From positions 1 to 17,062 of the forward strand of contig DAIEFO010000011.1 of assembly GCA_027325475.1 (NCBI GenBank): a stretch of DNA of 17,062 bases, given 5' to 3'. This document shows, one piece after another, positions 7,141 through 14,993 of this stretch. The position numbers and the translations under genes were made by a program. The notes under the pieces are model-generated. The model saw only the letters and a program-made list of their open reading frames with translations, was not told the DNA's origin and made no database searches. The stretch comes from Desulfobacteraceae bacterium. GTDB taxonomy: Bacteria > Desulfobacterota > Desulfobacteria > Desulfobacterales > Desulfatirhabdiaceae. Position 1 is the stretch's first letter, and each line of letters starts with the position of its first letter.

Positions 7141-8214
7141 TCATGAAGCATTTCCGTGTGAAAAAAGGGATCGAACAAGCAATTTCAACAGCCCAAAAAA
7201 TGTAAGCCCCCAGGCCAAAAACGCTGCGTATATGAAAAGTTGCGGAATTTTAAGTAAAAAATCCAGATGGATGGCTTTGGCCAACTGAAACGTACAGGTT
7301 GTATACATCCCGAGAGGGAAGACCATTCCCCAATACTGAGGATCATATGTGAACTTGATCCTGCCGATCATGTATCGCCACGCACCCAATAGCAGGAGAT
7401 AGGGAATCCACCAGGTGGCGACGGCCCAGAATAAGACAGTGACACCCGTGATAAAGGGCAAGAGCACCTGCAAAAGCGCAGCCTTGTCACTGTTCAAAAC
7501 CAGGGATGCCCCTGCAAGCGTGGATATGGCAACGGCACCCATGTTGATCCAGTAGGGAGGTCCCAGGGCCTCGGGTTTCAGTGAAAAAAACATAAACCGG
7601 TAAAAGATCAGCGTGATAATCAGAAAATAAAGCATTCCTCCGACAAGGAACATGCAAAGCGAAAAAAACAGGATCAGGGTTTCAAATCCGGGAAAATGAG
7701 AAACGATTAAACAGCTCAGGATGGATATTGACTGAGTTGCCACAATGGAGACCAGCCAAACGCCGTTTATGCCGCTGGCGATTGACGGTTTTTCGGCGCT
7801 GACCGTAAACAGCGTGAAAATGAAATAAATCAGCAACCCCCACGAAACAATACCGACAGTCAACAAGGCAGTGGCCGGTTTAAACGCATTCATCAATATG
7901 ACGAATTGGCTGCCGAGAACACAGGAGCCTGCGACGATGGTAAAAACCCCAACGCCTTTGAAATGATCCTTCAAATCATCGAAAAAACGGCGCGGATAGA
8001 TGAAAATACGGGCGCAGGTAAAGATCCACAAAACGATGTAGCAGACGATGTTCAGCCCGAAAAGCGCCACTGAAACCAGCGGTATGTCCAAAAGGTGCGA
8101 CGCAATCGAAACGATGCCCGTGGCCATGACCATGCTGAAATAAGCCGGCGGGAAATCAGCAATGGCGGATTGCAGTTTGCTTCTTTCCGATTCAGGTCCA
8201 CTCCCGGATTTCAT
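7141..8214 (-). CDS. TDT/SLAC1-family transporter (tellurite-resistance/dicarboxylate/sulfite-type anion channel)
   Basis: 357 residues with ten clear hydrophobic segments, as in TehA and SLAC1. The first helix FPPAYFSMVMATGIVSIASH is the family hallmark, and PYWINMGAVAISTLAGA and FPLGMYTTCTFQLA are typical of later helices. The family includes bacterial TehA, yeast malate permease Mae1, the fungal sulfite exporter Ssu1 and the plant nitrate/chloride channel SLAC1, so the substrate cannot be read from sequence. The frame is open further upstream, but AAGGAGAG six bases before ATG 8214 decides the start. It overlaps the end of narI by 23 bases and is the last gene of the nar operon, where a NarK-type nitrate/nitrite transporter might be expected. 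Nitrate, nitrite or sulfite are therefore reasonable candidate substrates (inference). Confidence 0.88.
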   Translation of the reverse strand: MKSGSGPESERSKLQSAIADFPPAYFSMVMATGIVSIASHLLDIPLVSVALFGLNIVCYIVLWIFTCARIFIYPRRFFDDLKDHFKGVGVFTIVAGSCVLGSQFVILMNAFKPATALLTVGIVSWGLLIYFIFTLFTVSAEKPSIASGINGVWLVSIVATQSISILSCLIVSHFPGFETLILFFSLCMFLVGGMLYFLIITLIFYRFMFFSLKPEALGPPYWINMGAVAISTLAGASLVLNSDKAALLQVLLPFITGVTVLFWAVATWWIPYLLLLGAWRYMIGRIKFTYDPQYWGMVFPLGMYTTCTFQLAKAIHLDFLLKIPQLFIYAAFLAWGLTFFGLLKLLVRSLFSHGNAS

Positions 8215-8905
8215 CAGCGGCTCTCCTTGGATACTTTCTGAACACGATATGACGTCTGAATGCATAGCTGAACGGCGCGCTCCAGATGTGAACCAGTCGA
8301 CTGAAGGGTGAAAAACCAAGCAGCGCCAGGGCGCTCAGGACGTGAATCTTGTAGCTGACAGGCACTTCAAGCATCAGATCCGGATCGGGAGTAAAGGTAA
8401 CAATGCCTCTGATCCATGGCGCTACGGTATACAGGACGTCGCAGTGACCAAAAATGACGTTGTAAATTCCGGCGCCGGTGACCAAAACAATGCCGCCGAT
8501 GGTAACGATATCGTTAAGGGTACCCGCCGCTTGAACACGCGGGTTGGTAAGCCGCCGCAGCAGCAGCAGTGCCGCCCCGAAAAATGCAGACAGGCCGGCC
8601 GCCAATCCCGACCAGTAGGCAATAAGCATATGGGTTTGAGCGCTGATACCCGCCATATCCAGATAACGTTGCGGCATCAGCAGCCCGCCGGCATGCCCCA
8701 GAAACGTCAGCACAATCCCCCAGTGAAACAGGACAGCGCCGTAAAACAGGGATTTTTTTTCCAGAAATTCACTGGAGCGGGCATTCCAGCCAAAGCGATC
8801 GGTGACATATCGGTAGGCATGTCCCACAACGAATGTGGTTAAACACAGATAGGGAAAAACCGTAAATATTAGTTCATATTTCAGATCCATGATTACCGCC
8901 TTCAT
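8192..8905 (-). CDS. narI: Respiratory nitrate reductase gamma subunit (diheme cytochrome b)
   Basis: 237 residues with five hydrophobic segments. It anchors NarGH to the inner membrane, oxidises quinol and passes electrons through two b hemes. The four heme-ligand histidines are all present: His61 and His71 in FHWGIVLTFLGHAGG, and His188 and His206 in KIHVLSALALLGFSPFSR plus LVHIWSAP. They correspond to His56, His66, His187 and His205 of E. coli NarI. The ATG at 8905 overlaps the narJ stop (TGATG). A second in-frame ATG at 8890 with AAGG upstream is an alternative start that would shorten the protein by five residues. Its 3' end overlaps the transporter gene. Confidence 0.95.
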   Translation of the reverse strand: MKAVIMDLKYELIFTVFPYLCLTTFVVGHAYRYVTDRFGWNARSSEFLEKKSLFYGAVLFHWGIVLTFLGHAGGLLMPQRYLDMAGISAQTHMLIAYWSGLAAGLSAFFGAALLLLRRLTNPRVQAAGTLNDIVTIGGIVLVTGAGIYNVIFGHCDVLYTVAPWIRGIVTFTPDPDLMLEVPVSYKIHVLSALALLGFSPFSRLVHIWSAPFSYAFRRHIVFRKYPRRAADEIREWT

Positions 8906-9495
8906 CAGCCTTGGAACCGTTGGTTTTGGTTTTCAGGAAGCGCTGCCGTCTTTTGCCGCGGGGAAAATTCCTCGGACTGCAAGCGCTTGACTGCCGTGTC
9001 AGCAAGCGGTTGCAGCAGCGCCGAATGTGCCGGAGACGTTTGCTTCAGTCGGTCAATATACGTATCAAACTTCTGGAAACACTGCCAGATCAACCTGACG
9101 TCCGTATCCTTCGGGCAGACCGAAAGAAACTCGAGCAACAGGGGAAGATGGTCCGGCAGCTCTCCTGATATCCGTTCATAACCGGCGTTCTGGTAAACCT
9201 GCTGTAACCGGGTTAACATGCCTGCCCGTTTCTCGTTGTCGCCCCAGATGTGGTATGTGAGGTTCATGGTGGTTGCCGGGCTCACGTCAAAAGCGGCCGT
9301 ATAGATCTCCCGGAGCTGAACCGTTGACTGGGTTTTGATGTAGTCCAGGAATGCTTGGATGCTGTTTTTAAATTCATCCGGGGGCATGTCCGCGGCGATG
9401 GCTTCCATCTCTTTTATTTGACTTAAATAGTCATCGTCAGGGTAGCACAGTAAAACAGACAGCACTTTAAAAATGTGGCTGAGATTTTTTTTCAT
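8905..9495 (-). CDS. narJ: Nitrate reductase maturation chaperone (delta subunit)
   Basis: 196 residues, shorter than the 236-residue E. coli protein at the C-terminus. The TorD/NarJ-family core is clear: LSVLLCYPDDDYL at the N-terminus, then YTAAFDVSP, YHIWGDNEKRAGMLTRL, and the conserved ELPDHLPLLLEFLS. NarJ binds apo-NarG and assists molybdenum cofactor insertion; it is not part of the final enzyme. The frame continues upstream into the MITE-like element, but the homology begins at ATG 9495 (MKKNLSHIFKV). It is separated from narH by 183 bases that hold the repeat, whereas the other genes of the operon overlap. This spacing is unusual and suggests insertion after the operon formed. Confidence 0.92.
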   Translation of the reverse strand: MKKNLSHIFKVLSVLLCYPDDDYLSQIKEMEAIAADMPPDEFKNSIQAFLDYIKTQSTVQLREIYTAAFDVSPATTMNLTYHIWGDNEKRAGMLTRLQQVYQNAGYERISGELPDHLPLLLEFLSVCPKDTDVRLIWQCFQKFDTYIDRLKQTSPAHSALLQPLADTAVKRLQSEEFSPRQKTAALPENQNQRFQG

Positions 9496-9510
9496 CCGTG
9501 TCCATCCTTT

Positions 9511-9664
9511 TTGATGCCCTCGTAAAAAGTCGGTTTTGGGACGGCTTTGTAAAAAGTTCGCAGGCAAGGCGCGCAAATCCTGAGGAGCGAAGCGTACTTT
9601 TGGGTACGCTGCAACGACGAAGGGTGCAGCGCAACGCAGCCTCCGGACTTTTTGCGAAGTCGTC
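9511..9664 (-). repeat. MITE-like element copy 2 between narJ and narH, 125 bp plus a 21-bp end
   Basis: The 125-bp element of 3531-3655 is present here in opposite orientation at 9540-9664, with four differences (single changes plus one adjacent pair). On its low-coordinate side lies one 21-bp end (9511-9531, starting TTGATGCCCTCG), identical to the terminal repeats of the 105-bp element at 3421-3525. It begins 15 bases past the narH stop and ends before the narJ ribosome-binding region, so no coding sequence is broken. The transcript would carry a long hairpin inside the polycistronic nar mRNA. The interior pairs only imperfectly and has no T-run typical of a strong terminator on the nar sense strand. 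Confidence 0.88.
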
Positions 9665-9678
9665 CTTTTTCGAAACGC

Positions 9679-11100
9679 TCATATGCTGTCTCCATAACCG
9701 CAGGCGCCCTGGCGGGTGAAGAGGTTGGCATCTCCGGGTGCGGTTTTCGGCAGGACGATACGATCCTCCAGGCTTGCCAGGGAAAGGAGGCGGTAAATCT
9801 TTTCGATGGTTTCTTCTGAGAAACCGACTCTGTCGAGTAGAGTCTTGTCAACCTTATTTTCGATTCGTTTGGAGCGCATGTAATGACGGACAGCGGATAA
9901 TCGTTTGAGGGCCTGCCGGACGGGTGTCTGATCCCCGGCGGTCAGCAGGTTCGCCAGATAGGTGATCGGAATGCGAAGGCTGTCGATAAAATCCTGCTCC
10001 TGTGAAGATTCTGAGTAGTGTTTAACAGGGCTCAGCGGGGGGATATACCAGACCATGGGAAGCGTTCGAAATTCCGGGTGCAGTGGCAGTGCCAATTTCC
10101 ATGTTTTAATTAACGGATAGACCGGTGAACGCGCCGCGGCGCGCAGGACGGCGTCGGCAATTCCTTCTGCCGCCGCGGTTTTTTGAACCGCCGGATCTTC
10201 AGGGTCGAGCAAAATTTCCATATGGGCTGGATAAACCGCCTGATCGGATGCGGCCGAGGCCGCTTCGGATATCCGATCCGCATCGTAGAGCAGCACCCCG
10301 ACATAGCGGATACGACCGACACAACTGTGGACGCAGAGGGGCGGCAAACCGGCTTCGATGCGTGGGTAGCAGAAAATGCACTTTTCGGCACGGCCGGTTT
10401 TCCAGTTGAAATACACTTTTTTATAGGGGCAGCCGGACACGCAGTAACGCCAGCCCCTGCAGCGTTCCTGGTCAACCAGCACAATGCCGTCATCGTCCCG
10501 CTTATAAAGCGCACCCGAAGGGCAGGAAGCAACGCAGGCCGGATTCAGGCAGTGCTCGCATAATCGCGGCAGATAGAACATGAAGATATTGCGAAATTGG
10601 AGAAAGGCCGCATAATCCAGATTTTTAAAATTGATGTCACCCGGACCGGTCTCCCCCGCTCCTGCCAGGTCATCTTCCCAGTTGGGGCCCCATTCAAGCC
10701 GGATCGGATCACCGGTCAACTGGGATCGGGGGCGAAGCGAAGGCTGCTGCCTTCGGTGAGGACTGTTAACGAGACTTCCGTAGTCGTAAGTCCATGGTTC
10801 GTAATAGTCGTCAATCGTCGGCAGATCCGGGTTGTGGAAGATAGACAGTCCCTTGGACAGGCGCCCGCCGGCTTTTAATTCCAGACTTCCTTCTTTCAGT
10901 TGCCATCCTCCCCTGTGATCATTCTGATCTTCCCATTTTTTGGGATATCCGATGCCGGGTTTGGTCTCAACGTTATTAAACCACATGTATTCGGCGCCCT
11001 TACGATTTGTCCATACGTTCTTGCAGGGAATGCTGCAGGTATGGCAACCGATACATTTATCCAGATTCAGCACCATTGCATACTGCGCTTTAATCTTCAT
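9679..11100 (-). CDS. narH: Respiratory nitrate reductase beta subunit (iron-sulfur)
   Basis: 473 residues, somewhat shorter than E. coli NarH (512). The four cysteine groups are present: CIGCHTCSIPC at 16-26, CEHCLNPACVASCP from 181, CRGWRYCVSGCP from 214, and CIFCYPRIEAG with the following CVHSC. Trp217 in CRGW replaces a cysteine and marks the [3Fe-4S] site, exactly as in E. coli NarH. It relays electrons from NarI hemes to NarG on the cytoplasmic face. The ATG at 11100 overlaps the narG end by 11 bases. The C-terminal residues after about 440 are less conserved and end with TGA at 9679, just before the inserted repeat. Confidence 0.95.
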   Translation of the reverse strand: MKIKAQYAMVLNLDKCIGCHTCSIPCKNVWTNRKGAEYMWFNNVETKPGIGYPKKWEDQNDHRGGWQLKEGSLELKAGGRLSKGLSIFHNPDLPTIDDYYEPWTYDYGSLVNSPHRRQQPSLRPRSQLTGDPIRLEWGPNWEDDLAGAGETGPGDINFKNLDYAAFLQFRNIFMFYLPRLCEHCLNPACVASCPSGALYKRDDDGIVLVDQERCRGWRYCVSGCPYKKVYFNWKTGRAEKCIFCYPRIEAGLPPLCVHSCVGRIRYVGVLLYDADRISEAASAASDQAVYPAHMEILLDPEDPAVQKTAAAEGIADAVLRAAARSPVYPLIKTWKLALPLHPEFRTLPMVWYIPPLSPVKHYSESSQEQDFIDSLRIPITYLANLLTAGDQTPVRQALKRLSAVRHYMRSKRIENKVDKTLLDRVGFSEETIEKIYRLLSLASLEDRIVLPKTAPGDANLFTRQGACGYGDSI

Positions 11101-14100
11101 ACCACTCGACCTCCCCCGCCTTGCGGATCACAACCATCTCATCTCTTTGGGAGCCCACGGGACCATAGTAGTTAAACCCATAGCTGAGCTGAGCGTAGCC
11201 GCCTATCATGTGGGTCGGTTTGACCATGATCCGGGTGACGCTGTTGTGGGTTCCGCCCCGCTGACCGGAAAGCTTTGAACCCGGTGTGTTGATCAAACGC
11301 TCCTGAGCATGATACATGAACGCCGTTCCCTGCGGGATTCGCGGGCTGACCACGGCCTTGGCCATCACCACGCCGTTGACGTTAAAACATTCCAGCCAGT
11401 CATTGTCCTTGATATCGATTTTTGTCGCATCCACGTCGTTGATCCAGATGGCTTCTCCGCCCCGAAACAGCGTCAGCATGGTCAGCGTGTCGGAGTAAGT
11501 GCTGTGGATGGACCACTTGGAGTGAGGGGTCAGGTAATTGAGAATGATTTCCTTGCCGGGATCCCGCCTGACCTGGGTCGATTCAAGGGCCAGCATATCC
11601 AGAGGAGGGCGAAACACCGGCAATTGTTCTCCAAAATCCCGCATCCATGCGTGGTCCTGATAAAATTGGGCCCGGCCGGTGAGGGTCCGGAACGGCACTT
11701 TTTCTTCAATATTGATGACAAACGGGGAGTAACGACGATCTTCGGATTCAATGCCGCTCCAGATCGGAGAGGTGATGATTTTGCGCGGCTGGACCGTGAG
11801 ATCGTCGAACCGGTATTTTTCACCGCGACGACGGATGCTTAAGTGCTGGAGGCTTAATCCTGTTCTGCGTTCAACGCCCCCCCAGGATTTTACAGCGGTC
11901 TCGCCATTGGTCTCCGGTGCAAGGGCCAGTATGGTTTCAGCAACATCTCTGGCCTCCTCCAAGGTCGGCATCCCCTGACTGATACCTGCCTGCTGGACCG
12001 TCCCCAGGGTTGCTTTCAATGATTCGTATTCATCGGATGCGTTCCACACGACGCCTTTCGACCCGATACCCGCTTTTTCAGCCAGGGGCCCCAGGGCCGT
12101 CATCATCTTATAGGTGTTTGGAAAATCCCGCAGGATCACGGACATGTTGGGAAGCGTCTTGCCTGGAATCGGCTCGGCTTGTCCTTTGCGCCAGTCGTTA
12201 ACCTCGGGTTGGGCGATTTCACCCGGGCTGTCGTGCATCAAAGGGGAGGCAACCAGGTCCTTTGCTTTTCCCAGATGATCCGCAGCCAATTCGGAAAATT
12301 TTTCGGCGATGGTTTTAAACTGCTCCCAGTTGGTTCTTGTTTCCCAGGGCGGATCAATGGCAGGATTGAATGGATGAATAAATGGATGCATATCGGTGGT
12401 ATTCAGATCATGCATTTCATACCAGCCGGCAGCGGGCAGGGCTATGTCGGCGTAGAGCGCACTGGTGGACATCCGCAGTTCCAGGGTCACCAGTAGGTCC
12501 AATTTGCCTTCCGGAGCCGGCTCGCGCCACTGGATTTCTTCGGGCCGCAGGGTGGTGTCCGAGTTCATGACCGCGTTTTCAACCCCGAGCAGATGTTTCA
12601 GGAAATACTCGTGCCCTTTCCCGCTGGCACCCAGCAGATTGGCCCGCCACAGAAACAGCACGCGCGGGAAATTGTCCGGATTGTCCGGATCTTCCATGGC
12701 AAACCGCAACGCACCATTTTTGAGCTGTTTGGTTGCATAAGCTACGATATCTTCGTCGGATGTGGCTCCCTGCCTTACGGCTTCGTTGCATAATTCGAGG
12801 GGATTCTGATTGAACTGCGGGTATGACGGCAGCCAGCCCAGGCGCGCAGCGATGACATTATAATCGGCCATGTGACGGGCAGGCGCCGTCCGGGTCAGCG
12901 GCGACAGGACGGTCTCGGGGTTGAAGTTGTCGTATCGCCACTGGCTTGTCGCAAAATAAAAAAAAGAGGTGCCGTTCTGCTGGCGAGGGGGCCGAAGCCA
13001 GTCCAGACCGAATGCCACCTGAGACCAGGCCGCCTGGGGCCTGACTTTCTCCTGTCCGACATAGTGCGCCCACCCGCCGCCGTTGACTCCCTGACAACCG
13101 CACAATGTGGTCATCCCGATAATGGTCCTGTAAATCATATCGCCGTGATACCAGTGGTTGGTACCGGCACCGAGAAAGATCATGGATTTACCACGGGTTT
13201 TTTCAGCATTTTCGGCAAACTCGCGGGCCACACGGATGACATCTGCCGCAGGTACGCCCGTGATGGGTTCCTGCCAGGCGGGCGTATAGGGTTTGGGGTC
13301 TTCGTACCCTGTCGGATAATCCGCCGTTGTCCCGGGCGCTTGCCCGGGAAGAATCCCCAGGTGGGCTGCCATGAGATCAAATACGGTGGTAACGTGCAGC
13401 TCTCCCGAGGGGGTTGTGATTTTTTTTACCGGCGTGACGCCGGTTTTGGATGCGGCTCCGTGCGATTCAAAGAGGGGAAAAGAAACCGTCTTCCAGGTAT
13501 CCGCCTGCGGGGCGAAGCTGAGCAGCGGATCGATCTTGTTGTCGTTTTCCTCCATCTTCAGATTCCAGCGGCCCTCGTCGCTCCACCTGAAACCGATGCT
13601 GCCGTTGGGAACACGGAAGGAGTGATCGACGGCATTGAAAAGGATCGTTTTCCACTGTGCATTCCAGGTTTCGAAGCCCAAATCCGAAGCACGCAGGAAT
13701 CGTCCCGGAAGCCAAATGTCACCATCCGGGTCCAGCACGACGACAAACGGCAGATCCGTGTATGTCTTTGCATACTCGGTAAAATAGTCAACCTTGCGAT
13801 CCATGTAGAATTCTTTGAAAATGACGTGGGTCATTGCCATTGCAAGGGCGGCGTCTGTGCCGGCTTTGGCAGGCAGCCAGGTATCGGCAAACTTGACATA
13901 TTCGGCATAGTCCGGTGCAACGGCGGTTACCCTGGCCCCCCTGTAACGGGCCTCCGTGAAAAAATGGGCGTCCGGCGTACGGGTCATGGGCAGATTCGTC
14001 CCCCATACGATCAGATATGTGGATTCATACCAGTCGGCACTTTCCGGAACGTCGGTTTGCTCCCCCCAGATTTGAGGTGAAGCCGGTGGCAGATCACAGT

Positions 14101-14788
14101 ACCAGTCGTAAAAGCTGATCATTGAGCCGCCGATCAGTGAAAGAAAGCGGGCACCCGATGCGTAGCACACCATCGACATGGCGGGAATCGGGGAGAATCC
14201 GAAAATTCGGTCCGGTCCGTATATCTTGATGGTGTAAATCAGGGAGGCTGCGATCAGCGTAGCGGCCTGCTCCCAGGTTGCTCTGACAAACCCGCCTTTT
14301 CCGCGATCTTTCTGAAACCGGTTGCGCTTTTCAGGATCATCCATAATGCTCGTCCAGGCGCTCACCGGATCCCGATGCAACTGCAGCGCGTTTTGCCACA
14401 TTTCCATCAGGCTGGATCTGATCAGAGGGTATTTCAGTCGCACCGGGCTGTATGTGTACCACGAATAGGTGGCTCCCCGCGGACAACCGCGGGGTTCATG
14501 GTTCGGACAGCCTTCTCCGCTGTCGGGATAATCGGTGTTCTGAGTTTCCCAGACCAGAATGCCGTTTTTAACATAGACATCCCAGGAACAGGAGCCGGTA
14601 CAGTTGACGCCATGGGTGGAGCGGACTTTCTTATCATACTGCCAGCGGCGCCGATAAAAATCTTCCCAACCCCGCTGACCGCAGCGGGCCTCGGCCCAAT
14701 TATCCGCTGTTTTTTCTTCCTGGCACCCATCCTTTGTTCGTTTTGGCCGGAAAAAACGCAGTTTGTTTAAAATCGAGTCATTAGTCAT
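11090..14788 (-). CDS. narG: Respiratory nitrate reductase alpha subunit (molybdenum catalytic)
   Basis: 1232 residues, full length for NarG (E. coli 1247). The N-terminal FS0 cluster ligands His59, Cys63, Cys67 and Cys102 lie in HGVNCTGSC and EPRGCPRGA. Asp232 in WYCDLPPASPQIWGEQTD is the equivalent of the molybdenum ligand Asp222 of E. coli. The C-terminal molybdopterin-dinucleotide domain (from about 1050) has SKWSIHSTYSDT and GGTHNSVTRIM. There is no Tat signal, only a short basic N-terminal segment like that of E. coli, so it faces the cytoplasm and reduces nitrate to nitrite. The frame is open to 14818, but ATG 14788 has TGGAG seven bases upstream and matches the family N-terminus. First gene of narGHJI-TDT. 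Confidence 0.96.
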   Translation of the reverse strand: MTNDSILNKLRFFRPKRTKDGCQEEKTADNWAEARCGQRGWEDFYRRRWQYDKKVRSTHGVNCTGSCSWDVYVKNGILVWETQNTDYPDSGEGCPNHEPRGCPRGATYSWYTYSPVRLKYPLIRSSLMEMWQNALQLHRDPVSAWTSIMDDPEKRNRFQKDRGKGGFVRATWEQAATLIAASLIYTIKIYGPDRIFGFSPIPAMSMVCYASGARFLSLIGGSMISFYDWYCDLPPASPQIWGEQTDVPESADWYESTYLIVWGTNLPMTRTPDAHFFTEARYRGARVTAVAPDYAEYVKFADTWLPAKAGTDAALAMAMTHVIFKEFYMDRKVDYFTEYAKTYTDLPFVVVLDPDGDIWLPGRFLRASDLGFETWNAQWKTILFNAVDHSFRVPNGSIGFRWSDEGRWNLKMEENDNKIDPLLSFAPQADTWKTVSFPLFESHGAASKTGVTPVKKITTPSGELHVTTVFDLMAAHLGILPGQAPGTTADYPTGYEDPKPYTPAWQEPITGVPAADVIRVAREFAENAEKTRGKSMIFLGAGTNHWYHGDMIYRTIIGMTTLCGCQGVNGGGWAHYVGQEKVRPQAAWSQVAFGLDWLRPPRQQNGTSFFYFATSQWRYDNFNPETVLSPLTRTAPARHMADYNVIAARLGWLPSYPQFNQNPLELCNEAVRQGATSDEDIVAYATKQLKNGALRFAMEDPDNPDNFPRVLFLWRANLLGASGKGHEYFLKHLLGVENAVMNSDTTLRPEEIQWREPAPEGKLDLLVTLELRMSTSALYADIALPAAGWYEMHDLNTTDMHPFIHPFNPAIDPPWETRTNWEQFKTIAEKFSELAADHLGKAKDLVASPLMHDSPGEIAQPEVNDWRKGQAEPIPGKTLPNMSVILRDFPNTYKMMTALGPLAEKAGIGSKGVVWNASDEYESLKATLGTVQQAGISQGMPTLEEARDVAETILALAPETNGETAVKSWGGVERRTGLSLQHLSIRRRGEKYRFDDLTVQPRKIITSPIWSGIESEDRRYSPFVINIEEKVPFRTLTGRAQFYQDHAWMRDFGEQLPVFRPPLDMLALESTQVRRDPGKEIILNYLTPHSKWSIHSTYSDTLTMLTLFRGGEAIWINDVDATKIDIKDNDWLECFNVNGVVMAKAVVSPRIPQGTAFMYHAQERLINTPGSKLSGQRGGTHNSVTRIMVKPTHMIGGYAQLSYGFNYYGPVGSQRDEMVVIRKAGEVEWYED

Positions 14789-14993
14789 AGGATATCTCCA
14801 GGATGTTTGGGGATACATTCAATCGGACAGGTTTTACTGGTAGCATTTATTACCGCCATACACTTTTTATCGTTCAGATCAGCCTTACTTTTTCAGTCTG
14901 CTTCACTTTTTTTCTTTGAAGTTTAGAATGTTTTTTTTCATGCGCGCGAAGGTATCTCGTCCGGTTTAATCCGGCAGAAAAGATGCTTACCCA
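14789..14993 (-). promoter_or_regulatory. narG upstream region (expected nar promoter), no clear boxes
   Basis: These 205 bases separate the exonuclease stop from narG and should hold the nar promoter on the minus strand. The region is A/T-rich with several T or A runs (14903-14912, 14930-14938). No good FNR-type palindrome (TTGAT-N4-ATCAA) and no clean sigma-54 site was found. No strong intrinsic terminator for the exonuclease transcript was seen; a short CCGG-ATTAAA-CCGG hairpin near 14960-14975 is weak. The narG ribosome binding site is at 14796-14800. Confidence 0.35.

Noticed and set aside
9496..9576. Longer narJ start inside the repeat element
   Set aside because: NarJ homology begins at ATG 9495; the upstream codons derive from the inserted repeat.
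12872..14080. Long + strand open frame (402 codons) opposite narG
   Set aside because: It is fully antisense to strongly conserved narG, shows no recognisable domain or ribosome binding site, and long antisense frames are expected in G+C-richer coding DNA.
14819..14993. Sigma-54-like TGGC-N-ATGC and partial FNR-like half sites upstream of narG
   Set aside because: The GG-to-GC spacing is one base too long for sigma-54, and the FNR-like dyad lacks one half site.
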